A stretch of 64,000 nt of DNA, from contig JBPOFN010000024.1 of assembly GCA_051251725.1 (NCBI GenBank), positions 3,186-67,185 of the forward strand, given 5' to 3'. The translations under genes and the position numbers were made by a program. The stretch's first letter is position 1, and the number at the start of each line of letters is the position of its first letter. This DNA comes from JALZUE01 sp051251725. Lineage in GTDB: Bacteria > Pseudomonadota > Gammaproteobacteria > Enterobacterales > Alteromonadaceae. The notes beneath the pieces are model-generated. The model was not told where the DNA came from. It worked only from the letters and a program-made list of their open reading frames with translations, and ran no database searches. Below are positions 54,201-63,060 of the stretch, in pieces.

Positions 54201-55025
54201 ATGAGTGAATTACAAACCATCATTGAACAAGCGTTTGAAGACCGCGCTAACATTACACCAGCAACAGTTTCAGCTGACGTTAAAAAAGCGGTATTAGATG
54301 CTTTAGCAGCATTAAATAACGGTTCAGCCCGTGTTGCAGAAAAAATTGATGGTGAATGGGTTGTTCACCAATGGTTGAAAAAAGCCGTTTTATTATCATT
54401 CCGCATTTGGGACAACGAAACGTTAGACGGCGGCGAAAGCAAATTCTACGATAAAGTACCAATGAAATATTCAGAATACGGCGATGCAGAATTTAAAGCT
54501 GACGGTGTTCGTGTTGTCCCTGGCGCTTCTGTACGTACTGGTAGCTATATCGGTAAAAACGTTGTGGTTATGCCATCATTTGTTAATATCGGCGCATTTG
54601 TTGACGAAGGAACTATGGTTGACACTTGGGCAACGGTTGGTTCATGTGCACAAATCGGTAAAAACGTTCACCTTTCTGGTGGTGTTGGCATTGGTGGCGT
54701 TTTAGAACCATTACAAGCTGGCCCAACAATTATTGAAGATGACTGTTTCATTGGCGCACGTTCAGAGATCGTTGAAGGTGTTGTTGTTGAAAAAGGTTGT
54801 GTGATTTCAATGGGCGTATACATTGGCCAATCAACTAAAATCTTCGACCGTGAAACTGGCGAAGTATTTTATGGCCGTGTACCAGCAGGTTCGGTTGTAG
54901 TATCAGGTAACTTACCGTCAAAATGTGGTACTTACAGCTTATACTGTGCTGTGATCGTGAAAAAAGTAGATGCTAAAACTTTAGGTAAAACAGGTCTTAA
55001 CGACTTATTACGTTCTATTGATTAA
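54201..55025 (+). CDS. dapD: 2,3,4,5-tetrahydropyridine-2,6-dicarboxylate N-succinyltransferase
   Basis: Succinylase branch of lysine and diaminopimelate synthesis. 274 residues: N-terminal helical region, then left-handed beta-helix hexapeptides (FVNIGAFVDEGTMVDTWATVGS) and the GGVGIGGVLEPLQAGPTIIED segment. It follows glnD by 39 bp. Confidence 0.98.
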   Translation: MSELQTIIEQAFEDRANITPATVSADVKKAVLDALAALNNGSARVAEKIDGEWVVHQWLKKAVLLSFRIWDNETLDGGESKFYDKVPMKYSEYGDAEFKADGVRVVPGASVRTGSYIGKNVVVMPSFVNIGAFVDEGTMVDTWATVGSCAQIGKNVHLSGGVGIGGVLEPLQAGPTIIEDDCFIGARSEIVEGVVVEKGCVISMGVYIGQSTKIFDRETGEVFYGRVPAGSVVVSGNLPSKCGTYSLYCAVIVKKVDAKTLGKTGLNDLLRSID

Positions 55026-55048
55026 TAGTAAATACTGATCGTATTTTT

Positions 55049-55095
55049 AATAAACCTAGGCTGGTGAAAATTCATCGGTCTAGGTTTATTAATTT
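55049..55095 (+). terminator. Terminator after dapD
   Basis: AATAAACCTAG (55049-55059) pairs with CTAGGTTTATT (55080-55090), with additional pairing of TGAA and TTCA inside. It lies 24 bp after the dapD stop; the T-run is weak. Confidence 0.6.
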
Positions 55096-55220
55096 AAGTA
55101 CATAAAAAACATTTGAAATTATTTATAAAGAAACCATGATAAGTCATGAAAAAATTATCAATAATCACCGTAAAAATCAATAACGCCTTATTATACCAAG
55201 TCCATTAAGTTTTAAAGGCC

Positions 55221-55988
55221 TTACAGTGCTTTAAAGCTAATCGTGTAATGCCCAAGCCCTTGATATTCAATCGTACAAGGATCATCAAAGTTAACATCGA
55301 TAATGCCCGCATAAGAGCCCGTAATAATTGCTTGGCCTTTAGTAAAACTAACACCGCGCTTACTCATATAATCAATTAACCAGTGTAGCGGTTTGTAAGG
55401 TAAGCCATTTGGGTGAATACCATCATGTACTTTTTCTTCATTGTTTTGGCTTACTTTAATAGCGATAGTTGCCGCCTGATAGGCCTTTTCTTTATCAAGC
55501 TCAGGACCAATAAATAGGCCTTGATTCATCAAGCAATCAGACAATTTTTCATTAAATTCAGCCGCACTTGTTTCAGTAAAACGAGTTTGCATTAGCTCAA
55601 GTGCCATATGGCAACTAGCAACCGCTTGATCAATCTCACTTTCAGAGTAACCATCAGCCTTAGCAGGTAAATCTTGCCCTAAAACAAAAGCGATTTCAGG
55701 TTCGATACGGGCAAAACCTTTATCAGCAACAATGCCACAATCAAGCGAGCGAGTTACCGTGCTAGCCAAAATTGGTGCTGCGATCACTTTTTCTGCCGAT
55801 ACCGGTGTTAAACATTTCCAGCCACCAACTTGATCATTCATTTGCTTAACAAATTCAGTTTGAATGGCAAAGGTTTCGTCAAGTGACGTTGGCCGATGAC
55901 TTGCAGCCATACGGTCAAGCTGTTGATTATTCTTTCTATTATTCACTAATTCTGCCGCTGCCGATGTAATGCGCTGTGCTAATTCCAC
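55221..55988 (-). CDS. 2-keto-4-pentenoate hydratase family protein
   Basis: 255 residues of the fumarylacetoacetase C-terminal-like/MhpD superfamily: AIQTEFVKQMNDQVGGWKC, ILASTVTRSLD, FARIEPEIAFVLGQDLP (metal-binding ExE-type), and FTKGQAIITGSYAG. Members hydrate 2-keto-4-pentenoates from aromatic meta-cleavage or act in other sugar-acid routes. No other aromatic-degradation gene is nearby, so the substrate is open. The start is a GTG with AGAGGA upstream. Convergent with dapD, divergent from the lactonase gene. Confidence 0.85.
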   Translation of the reverse strand: MELAQRITSAAAELVNNRKNNQQLDRMAASHRPTSLDETFAIQTEFVKQMNDQVGGWKCLTPVSAEKVIAAPILASTVTRSLDCGIVADKGFARIEPEIAFVLGQDLPAKADGYSESEIDQAVASCHMALELMQTRFTETSAAEFNEKLSDCLMNQGLFIGPELDKEKAYQAATIAIKVSQNNEEKVHDGIHPNGLPYKPLHWLIDYMSKRGVSFTKGQAIITGSYAGIIDVNFDDPCTIEYQGLGHYTISFKAL

Positions 55989-56114
55989 GATAATATCCTC
56001 TACTTCTAACTAATCTACGTAATGATATGTAAATATATAAAATAACCATGTTACTGATAAAAAAATCAAGTATGATTAAATCAAACGAACGATAAATACA
56101 TTGAAAACAAACTC

Positions 56115-57275
56115 ATGCGTAGCTTAAGCTTATTTAAATTAAAAATGAATTATTTAATCATTATACCGTTAAGCCTTTTAATATTTAACCTTTTTGGCTG
56201 CCAAATGTCAGATAAAAACCAAGACATTGGTAATGAAGGTTTTTTAATTGGTAATATTAGTAATGAAGCCGGTGGCGGTGTTAATCACATTACCTTCGAT
56301 GAAAGTACAGAGAAATTAGTTAACAAGGGCATAGTTGCTAAGGTAACTAAAGCTTCTTATCTTGCGCTTAATAAAAATAACACTCGGCTATATACAGTTA
56401 AAGCCGATAAAAAAAGTGGCATCGCGGCCTTTTCTTGGTCTGAACAGCAGCAGTTATTTGTCAAAGAGCAAACCATTTCGATTGAAGGCCAAGGCAGTTG
56501 TCATATTGCTTTAAGCCCTGATGAATCAAAAGTCGCTATTGCTAATTATGGCAGCGGCGATTTGCACCTTTATTCAATCGATAAAAATTCTGACCAATTA
56601 GCTGATGCTGGTTATTTTAAAAATAGCCCATATGACACCCTTAAAATTCATAAAAAACCGCGTATGCATTATATTAACTGGGAAGCGACGGGAAAATACG
56701 CTTATGCGGTTGACTTAGGTACTGATGAAATTAAAAAAATTGATGCCCTAGCTACTGACTTTGCACCTGAAACTGCGGCTAAATTACAAGCTGGCGATGG
56801 TCCTCGACATTTAGCGTTTCATCCAAATCAGTCAAAACTTTATTTACTCAACGAATTATCAACCACCATAGTTAGCTATAACATCAATTCAGACAGTGGC
56901 GATCTAAGCCAACAGCAACGCATTTCAGCTATCCCGGAAAATATCACCAGTAAAAACTCAGCATCAGCGATTAGAATTTCTGCTGATGGCCGTTTTCTCT
57001 ATGCCGGTATTCGCGGTATTAATACCTTGTCGGTTTTTAAAATTGCCGATAATGGTGACTTAAGCTTTATTCAGTCGCACAGTAGTTTAGGTGACTGGCC
57101 AAGAGATTTTAACTTTTCTCACAGCCAAAACTATATTTTAGTGGCCAATCAGCGTTCAAACTCTATCAATGTTTTAAAGCGTGATAGCAACACAGGTTTG
57201 TTATCAAACACGGCAATAGCGCTTGAGACACCTGCGCCATCAAACATTGCCTTGTTTAATCCGCTTTCTAATTAA
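56115..57275 (+). CDS. Lactonase-family beta-propeller lipoprotein
   Basis: 386 residues. A lipobox-like LFGC lies at residues 26-29 after a hydrophobic segment, so it is probably membrane-anchored and exported. The rest is a seven-bladed propeller of the 6-phosphogluconolactonase (YbhE/Pgl) type: GPRHLAFHPNQSKLYLLNEL and SSLGDWPRDFNFS are family-typical. An exported location argues against the cytoplasmic pentose phosphate role and for a lactone or glycan-derived substrate outside. Either ATG (56115 or 56145) could be the start. The sulfatase gene follows by 72 bp. Confidence 0.85.
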   Translation: MRSLSLFKLKMNYLIIIPLSLLIFNLFGCQMSDKNQDIGNEGFLIGNISNEAGGGVNHITFDESTEKLVNKGIVAKVTKASYLALNKNNTRLYTVKADKKSGIAAFSWSEQQQLFVKEQTISIEGQGSCHIALSPDESKVAIANYGSGDLHLYSIDKNSDQLADAGYFKNSPYDTLKIHKKPRMHYINWEATGKYAYAVDLGTDEIKKIDALATDFAPETAAKLQAGDGPRHLAFHPNQSKLYLLNELSTTIVSYNINSDSGDLSQQQRISAIPENITSKNSASAIRISADGRFLYAGIRGINTLSVFKIADNGDLSFIQSHSSLGDWPRDFNFSHSQNYILVANQRSNSINVLKRDSNTGLLSNTAIALETPAPSNIALFNPLSN

Positions 57276-57347
57276 TAATAATTAAAATAGCTAAATAACA
57301 AACAGCGATCACACATAACTATTAGCCATAACTATCAATAAAAAAGA

Positions 57348-58901
57348 ATGATAATGATTAAAAAACTTTTCTTACTTACCTGCTTAAGCGGCTTAATTTC
57401 ATGTAGTGAAAATAAGCCGGTAGCAGAAACGCAATTAGCGTTAACGCCAGTCAAAGCTAAACCTAATTTTGTCTTTATTTTTGCTGACGATCAATCCCCA
57501 AAAACCCTTGGCGCTTACGGTAATAAAGAGATTATCACACCCAACTTGGATGAATTAGCCAAGCAAGGGGTTAACTTTTCAAATGCTCATAATATGGGTT
57601 CATGGACAGGTGCAGTCTGCTTAGCCTCACGTACCATGTTAAATTCAGGTCTTTCTGTCTGGGAGGCTCAAACTATGAATAGCAATTACGCTAAAGGTAA
57701 GGGGTTTGATCTTACTTGGAGCAAATTAATGGAAAAGGCGGGATACGAGACTTATATGACCGGGAAATGGCATGTGCATGCACCCGCTAACAAAGTATTT
57801 CAATCGACGTTACAAGTGCGCCCTGGCATGCCAAAAGATAATTGGGATCACTTTACCCAAGTTGAACGTTTTAAAAAATTCGCCAACGGCACAAGTGAAT
57901 TTAGCTCAGCACAAGAGTTTATGCCGGTCGGTTATAATCGGCCACTAGGGCCTGACGATAACAGTTGGTCGCCGACAGATCCAAAACATGGCGGTTTTTT
58001 TCAAGGTGGCACACATTGGAGTGAAGTAGTTAAAAATAATGCTTTAACCTTTATTGAGCAAGCGAGCCAAACAGAAAAGCCATTTTTTATGTATCTTGCT
58101 TTTAATGCACCGCATGATCCAAGGCAAGCACCACAAGCTTATCAAGACTTATATCAAGCAGAGCAGCTATCGTTACCAGCAAGTTTTCAGCCGCTGTACC
58201 CAGAGAAAGACTTTATTGGTAACGGCCCGTCGTTACGTGATGCGGCTTTAGCGCCCTTTCCTCGAACGGCCTATGCAACAAAAGTACACTTAAAAGAGTA
58301 TTACGCGCTGATCTCGCACTTAGATACACAAGTTGGCGATATAATCTCGGCCTTGAAAGCCAGTGGTAAAATGGACAATACCTATATAGTTTACACCGCC
58401 GATCACGGCTTAGCGGTTGGTGAACATGGTTTATTTGGCAAACAGAATATGTATGATCATAGTGTTCGCTCGCCGTTTATTATTTGGGGCCCAGATATGA
58501 ATGGTGGCAATACCGTTGATGCTAATATCTATTTACAAGATGTTATGGCAACCGCACTAGATTTAGCCGGCGTAGAAAAGCCTGAACATATCTTTTTTAA
58601 TTCCATTAAAAACTTAGCAACAGGTGCTTCAGTTAATAGTTACTATCCAGCAATTTACGGCTCTTACAAAGATAATCAACGTATGATCAAAAAAGATGGC
58701 TTTAAATTAATTGTTTACCCTGAGGTTAATAAAGTTAAGCTTTTCAACTTAACTGAAGATCCTGATGAAATGTTAAATTTAGCTGACAACAAGCAATATA
58801 AAACGACCGTAAACAAGCTGTTTAAAGACCTGTTAATTTTACAAAAAGAATTAGCGGATGATTTAAACCTGATGCCGGTTTATAGCAAAATATCTGAATA
58901 G
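57348..58901 (+). CDS. Type I (formylglycine) sulfatase, lipoprotein
   Basis: 517 residues. Lipobox LISC with C19; then the alkaline-phosphatase-superfamily sulfatase fold: metal aspartates in FIFADDQSP (47-48), the formylglycine motif CLASR with C91, TGKWHVHAP, and YTADHGLAVGEHG. It should hydrolyse sulfate esters after conversion of C91 by a sulfatase-maturating enzyme, which is not in the window. The CxASR form is accepted by maturases. A periplasmic or surface sulfatase fits marine sulfated polysaccharides, but the substrate class cannot be told from sequence. Confidence 0.92.
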   Translation: MIMIKKLFLLTCLSGLISCSENKPVAETQLALTPVKAKPNFVFIFADDQSPKTLGAYGNKEIITPNLDELAKQGVNFSNAHNMGSWTGAVCLASRTMLNSGLSVWEAQTMNSNYAKGKGFDLTWSKLMEKAGYETYMTGKWHVHAPANKVFQSTLQVRPGMPKDNWDHFTQVERFKKFANGTSEFSSAQEFMPVGYNRPLGPDDNSWSPTDPKHGGFFQGGTHWSEVVKNNALTFIEQASQTEKPFFMYLAFNAPHDPRQAPQAYQDLYQAEQLSLPASFQPLYPEKDFIGNGPSLRDAALAPFPRTAYATKVHLKEYYALISHLDTQVGDIISALKASGKMDNTYIVYTADHGLAVGEHGLFGKQNMYDHSVRSPFIIWGPDMNGGNTVDANIYLQDVMATALDLAGVEKPEHIFFNSIKNLATGASVNSYYPAIYGSYKDNQRMIKKDGFKLIVYPEVNKVKLFNLTEDPDEMLNLADNKQYKTTVNKLFKDLLILQKELADDLNLMPVYSKISE

Positions 58902-59005
58902 CTGGATGCTGAGAATAGTGGTCGGTTTATGATGAAGTAACAACATAAGCCGTCACTTATAAACCAGCTAAAGGTAAAAGCGAAGGTGGCGAAAACAAAA
59001 TAAAC

Positions 59006-59074
59006 ACCTGAATTATTCAAATTATTTATTATAAATCAATTTGTTACAAAACCCTGTAAACCTAGTTCAGGTTA
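59006..59074. repeat. Possible relic of the TA-flanked inverted-repeat element
   Basis: ACCTGAA (59006-59012) and GTTCAGGT (59065-59072), the latter followed by TA, repeat the outer tips of the element at 29951-30145. The inner tip bases (CTCGGG) are not kept and the interval is only 67 bp, so it could be an internally deleted copy or chance similarity. Confidence 0.3.
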
Positions 59075-59084
59075 CTTACCTTAT

Positions 59085-59849
59085 TTACTGTTTTAGTAAT
59101 TTTTCTATCTCGCCATTCGCTAAGAGCTGATCTAAATTGTGCGAGAGTTTTTGGACATCAATCTTGGCTGCTGATTTTTTTGATACCGCAATATAAAAGT
59201 CATTTTTTTTGTTGTAAATATACGGCATCAATTTCAATTTATGGTTATATACGTCAGCTGGAACCCTACTTTTAATTGAGATCTCGCGCGCTAAAGTAAT
59301 ATCTATCCGACCTTTAATTAACATTTCAATTAGCTGGCCATGAGTTGTTATCTCAACTTTATTAAGACTTATATCGTCTTGAAACTCTTTAAAATAAAAT
59401 GCTCCACGCAAAACCCCAACCGTTAAGCCTTTTAAATCTTCATATTTATTAATCATTAACTTACTGTCGGCTTTAACATAAAACCTGACCGGCGTTATAT
59501 CGGTGGAGAATGGCTTAGCTAAATAATCGAGGTAAGCCATTCTTGCTTCGGTGCGATTAATGGCAACCATCATGTCAGCTTTACCCGCTTTAGTCATCGA
59601 TAAACAGCGGGCAAAAGGACAGTGAATAAAGGATACTTTTTTACCGATACTAGCCGCTAAAACCTTGGCTATTTCGACATTACGGCCAATAAACTCACCC
59701 TCTTTAATATAAACTAATGGCGGCTCGGTATGAGTGGCAACAACAATAGTATCATTATTGTTATTGAACTGATTAGCGACACTGAACAATGAAAATAACG
59801 AGAGCAAAGCGCAAATAACGTTCGTGATAAAACTGTACTTAACTTTCAT
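59085..59849 (-). CDS. Periplasmic solute-binding protein, amino-acid type (SBP_bac_3)
   Basis: 254 residues: signal peptide (MKVKYSFITNVICALLSLFS), then a bilobal family-3 binding fold: TEPPLVYIKEGEFIGRNVEIAK, IHCPFARCLSMTKAGKADMM, and YEDLKGLTVGVLRGAFYFKEF. No permease or ATPase gene is next to it. Orphan proteins of this family may act as sensors or with distant transporters. The ATG at 59847-59849 has GGGGGGAG just upstream; the longer upstream frame is hydrophobic but lacks a site. Confidence 0.85.
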   Translation of the reverse strand: MKVKYSFITNVICALLSLFSLFSVANQFNNNNDTIVVATHTEPPLVYIKEGEFIGRNVEIAKVLAASIGKKVSFIHCPFARCLSMTKAGKADMMVAINRTEARMAYLDYLAKPFSTDITPVRFYVKADSKLMINKYEDLKGLTVGVLRGAFYFKEFQDDISLNKVEITTHGQLIEMLIKGRIDITLAREISIKSRVPADVYNHKLKLMPYIYNKKNDFYIAVSKKSAAKIDVQKLSHNLDQLLANGEIEKLLKQ

Positions 59850-60201
59850 TTCTCCCCCCATCCCTGTTAACAAATCAAACAAACTCAATAAGCCCAATAA
59901 TAAAGTCATCTGCGCATCACACTCATCACTCGGCGAAAATAGCAATAATAAGACAATCACCACACAAAGTGTCTTACAATAATTAAAAAACAATATTACC
60001 AATAATACAAAAAGGTAACACAACTCAATCCTTATTTCTTAGGGTATTTACTTATATTTATATAACTAATCGCACAATAAACATTTTTATTAATAGAAAA
60101 CAAAGTGATATAAACATTATCCGCTTTAACTTTTCCCCCTTGGCTATTGACCAAAATGAAAGTGCTGATTTAACGCTTATTTTCTAACTTATCCTTTATC
60201 A

Positions 60202-60230
60202 CTTAACTTTCCCCCTAACGGACAAAGTTA
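60202..60230. promoter_or_regulatory. Inverted repeat between the solute-binding gene and the LysR gene
   Basis: TTAACTTT (60202-60209) and AAAGTTAA (60223-60230) with a 13-bp centre containing CCCCC. A related TTTAACTTTTCCCCC lies 75 bp before it. Spacing and A/T arms suit a LysR-type binding site, about 100 bp before the LysR start. Inferred. Confidence 0.4.
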
Positions 60231-60327
60231 AAGCACTAGTCTTCAAACAAAATATAGATTAGTTTGATTCAACTAATAAATACTCTTATGCTGGTTCAAT
60301 CATCTATGCCTATGGCGAGAATTAACA

Positions 60328-61224
60328 ATGGCAAGAAAATTACCTCCTTTACATTTGTTATCCATTTTTGAAGCGGCGGCGCGTTTAGAAAGCTTTAAAG
60401 CAGCAAGTGAAGTACTGTATTTATCGCCTTCTGCAGTTAGTCACCAAATAAAAGCCTTAGAAGCTTATTTTGGTTTTCCACTTTTTATTCGTAAGAATAG
60501 ACGGGTCACCCTTAATAGTGCGGGTAAACTGTTATTTGGCTACACCCAGCAAAGTATGAAAATACTGGATCAAGGTACCCAAGCGACAATACGAAAATTT
60601 TCAGCGCCGAGTTTAAAAATATCAACGTTTCCAACCATGGCCGCGAACGTTATCATTCCGCAGCTAGGGCTTTTTCAAACGGCACACCCTGATATCGATA
60701 TACGAATTGAAACAGGGCTTAATCTCACTGATTTTAACCACGACGATATTGATTTAGCGCTACGTTTAGGCCAAGGACAATGGCCCGATGTCGGTAAAAC
60801 CAAGTTACTCGATATTCGTATCGCTGCTTTATGTTCACCAAGTTTTGCCGAAAAACATCAACTAAATCATATCTCGAAAATTAATGACGTACCTTTAATC
60901 GATTTATCTAATATGGATCATATTTGGAAAACTTGGTCACAAGAGCTCGGTTTAGCTAAAATTAACAGCGAACATAAACTCACCTTTAATAGTTATGAAT
61001 CAGCGATTCAAGCGGCCTGCCAAGGGCTTGGGTTAGTGTTGGCTATGCTGCCAATTGAACGTTCATTAATCGAGAAAGAATTATTGATACAACCCTTTGC
61101 AGAAACAATAAATTTTCATCATGCGTTATATGCGGTTTATCGTCATGAAGATAAAAACCGCCATGAAATTCAGTGCTTTCTTGATTGGCTGCTACTCTCA
61201 CCTAACTTAGCTGACCTTGCTTAG
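60328..61224 (+). CDS. LysR-family transcriptional regulator (GcvA-like)
   Basis: 298 residues: N-terminal winged helix-turn-helix (LPPLHLLSIFEAAARLESFK, SAVSHQIKALEAYFGFPLFIRKNRRVTLN) and a C-terminal effector-binding domain. The LPPLxxLxxFEAAAR start is typical of the GcvA/AmpR-like subgroup. It is divergent from the solute-binding protein gene, with about 480 bp between the two coding starts; that region (59850-60327) is otherwise non-coding and holds the repeat at 60202-60230. It may control that neighbour, as LysR regulators often do. Confidence 0.92.
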   Translation: MARKLPPLHLLSIFEAAARLESFKAASEVLYLSPSAVSHQIKALEAYFGFPLFIRKNRRVTLNSAGKLLFGYTQQSMKILDQGTQATIRKFSAPSLKISTFPTMAANVIIPQLGLFQTAHPDIDIRIETGLNLTDFNHDDIDLALRLGQGQWPDVGKTKLLDIRIAALCSPSFAEKHQLNHISKINDVPLIDLSNMDHIWKTWSQELGLAKINSEHKLTFNSYESAIQAACQGLGLVLAMLPIERSLIEKELLIQPFAETINFHHALYAVYRHEDKNRHEIQCFLDWLLLSPNLADLA

Positions 61225-61469
61225 CTGTTAGCTTCTCGTCGCTTAGAGCAAATGCAAAGTTAAAAAGTAAAACTTAAGAAAAAGTCACGAGATGATATAA
61301 AATGAGGAAAACTTCGTAGATGGAAGTTTAACGTAGGTAAAAAACTAAATAGCGATAAAATACAGATAAATATAGATGAGCTAAACTCATCTAGTTGATG
61401 AGCACATTCCTTTTGTCATCACCAAGTGCAATCGTTAATATTGCCTTAGCTTTGCAAAAGGAATCAAAA

Positions 61470-61736
61470 ATGAAAACGTTTATCGCCATCAGCCTCTATA
61501 GAATACTCGCGGTATTAATTATTAGCACACCGATATTCGTTAATTGGTTGGTTCAAGGACAATTACTGGTTTCATTTGTTTATCTGCCAATATGGCTGTG
61601 TTTATCGGCTTTAATTTTTATTTATATCGACGATAAACTCTTAATGCTTGCTCATTATTGTCGTCAAGGGCGCGTTAGCAAACCTAGCAACAAAAAATTA
61701 TATCTGCAAGCATCAAAAGTTGGATTTAACCACTAG
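61470..61736 (+). CDS. Small two-span membrane protein, stop codon supplied by a MITE
   Basis: 88 residues: MKTFIAISLYRILAVLIIST, then two hydrophobic segments (about 9-27 and 38-58) and a basic tail. A good AAAGGAATC lies 5-7 bases before the ATG; the frame is open further upstream without a site. The tail ends KVGFNH and the stop TAG (61734-61736) is part of the CTAG at the left end of the MITE at 61733, so the original C-terminus may have been longer or different. I recognise no family. Confidence 0.65.
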   Translation: MKTFIAISLYRILAVLIISTPIFVNWLVQGQLLVSFVYLPIWLCLSALIFIYIDDKLLMLAHYCRQGRVSKPSNKKLYLQASKVGFNH

Positions 61737-62074
61737 AGACTGTTGATCTTTCAAGCTTATTTTTGCAGTAGTTTATTAGGTATTTATGCAAGACAGAGGC
61801 TTTCTTGTGTGGTACACCACATAAAAAGGTAATAAAGACTTTGTGCTCCTGCAAAGCCACCTTACCCCAGATCCGTGTGGGGCAACGCTGTAAAATAGAA
61901 CAAAAAACGCGGTCCGTAGGATTCGCTTATTCCGACCTGGATATAGGTCATTAAGATAATGCAAAAGCAAAGATCAAGAATGACTAGGCTAAACACTGCT
62001 AGCCTCGATTAAAACGGTTTACTATCTTTAAAGAGTCTAACAAAATTGAACCGCGAAAGGTCAACAGACCCTAG
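61733..62074. mobile_element. MITE-like element, copy 2 (342 bp)
   Basis: Termini CTAGAGACTGTTGATCTTTC and GAAAGGTCAACAGACCCTAG are inverted repeats with a few mismatches, again with CTAG at both ends. Relative to copy 1 (24142-24411) it is in the opposite orientation and 72 bp longer. Shared internal blocks include TAGCCTAGTCATTCT, ACCTTTTTATGTGG and a conserved small hairpin TGTGG...CCACA. The reading frame inside (61776-61970, minus) has no family resemblance and is not counted. It lies between convergent genes. Confidence 0.85.
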
Positions 62075-62079
62075 CTAAA

Positions 62080-62754
62080 TTAAAGGGCTAATTGCTGTTT
62101 TATCCAGCCGCCAATATCATTAAGTTGCTCAGCTACCACAGTATGCGGCATGGCATAAGTTTGCCACGTGATTTGATAGCCATTATCGCTTAATACTTGA
62201 TTCGCCATTTTACCGGCAGCAAAAGGCACAACTTCATCGTGTTGACCATGTTGCTGCATAATCGCCGTCGCTTTATTAGCGCTATGGCAATCAGCAGGTA
62301 ATGCATCTGGCTTTGGTAAATAACATGACAGCGCTAAGATCCCAGCCAAAGGTTTGTTATATCTTAAGCCGGTAAATAAGCTCATCACCCCACCTTGACT
62401 AAAACCTGCCAAGATAATGTTTTTTGAGTCTATACCACCAGCAACTTGCTCATCAAGTAATTGCTGAACCAAATTTTCAGAGGCTTCAACACCCGATAAA
62501 TCAGCACGATTATGTAGGTCCATGCTTTTAATATCGTACCAAGAACGCATTTCCATACCATTATTAATAGTCACCGCTTGCACTGGCGCATGCGGAAAAA
62601 TAAAACGAACACTATGGTTTGCTGGTAAATTTAACACTGGCACTACTGGTGCGAAACCATCGCCTGAGTCACCCAAACCATGTAACCATACAACGCAGGC
62701 GGTCGCAGGTGTTTTAGGTTCGACGATAATTTTTTCTAAGTTGTTATTCGACAT
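62080..62754 (-). CDS. Alpha/beta-hydrolase, carboxylesterase/phospholipase family
   Basis: 224 residues of the small carboxylesterase (EstB, phospholipase/carboxylesterase PF02230) type: VVWLHGLGDSGDGFAPVV (oxyanion region), nucleophile elbow GFSQGGVMS, acid in QHGQHDEVVPF and histidine in YAMPHTV. It hydrolyses carboxyl esters, in related enzymes of short acyl chains; no signal peptide is seen. The stop lies 5 bp from MITE copy 2. Confidence 0.92.
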   Translation of the reverse strand: MSNNNLEKIIVEPKTPATACVVWLHGLGDSGDGFAPVVPVLNLPANHSVRFIFPHAPVQAVTINNGMEMRSWYDIKSMDLHNRADLSGVEASENLVQQLLDEQVAGGIDSKNIILAGFSQGGVMSLFTGLRYNKPLAGILALSCYLPKPDALPADCHSANKATAIMQQHGQHDEVVPFAAGKMANQVLSDNGYQITWQTYAMPHTVVAEQLNDIGGWIKQQLAL

Positions 62755-62850
62755 AATTTCTCGTATTACTTTTTAATATGAATTACTGATGTTAATTACT
62801 AATGGCAATTATTGAATTTGGCGCGAACGCTTTAATAAGCCACTTCTAAC

Positions 62851-63060
62851 TTCAAGCCTCAAGCCTCAAGCCTCAAGCTTCTAGCCTCAAGCTTCTAGCC
62901 TCAAGCCTCAAGCTTCAAGCCTCAAGCTTCTAGCCTCAAGCTTCTAGCCTCAAGCTTCAAGCTTCAAGCCTCAAGCCTCAAGCCTCAAGCCTCAAGCCTC
63001 AAGCCTCAAGCCTCAAGCCTCAAGCTTCTAGCCTCAAGCTTCAAGCCTCAAGCTTCTAGC
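62851..63060. repeat. Heptanucleotide minisatellite, 30 tandem units YTCWAGC
   Basis: Thirty consecutive 7-bp units in perfect register, of three kinds only: CTCAAGC (most), TTCAAGC and TTCTAGC. A run of eight identical CTCAAGC units lies at 62970-63025. Degenerate units flank it (TTCTAAC at 62844 and CTTTAGC at 63061). It fills the space between the esterase and SDR genes and supplies the SDR stop codon. Confidence 0.97.

Noticed and set aside
61776..61970. 64-residue frame inside MITE copy 2
   Set aside because: It lies wholly inside the element, has no counterpart in copy 1 and no family resemblance.
62851..63060. CRISPR or integron-like array
   Set aside because: Seven-base units with no spacers; a simple minisatellite explains it.
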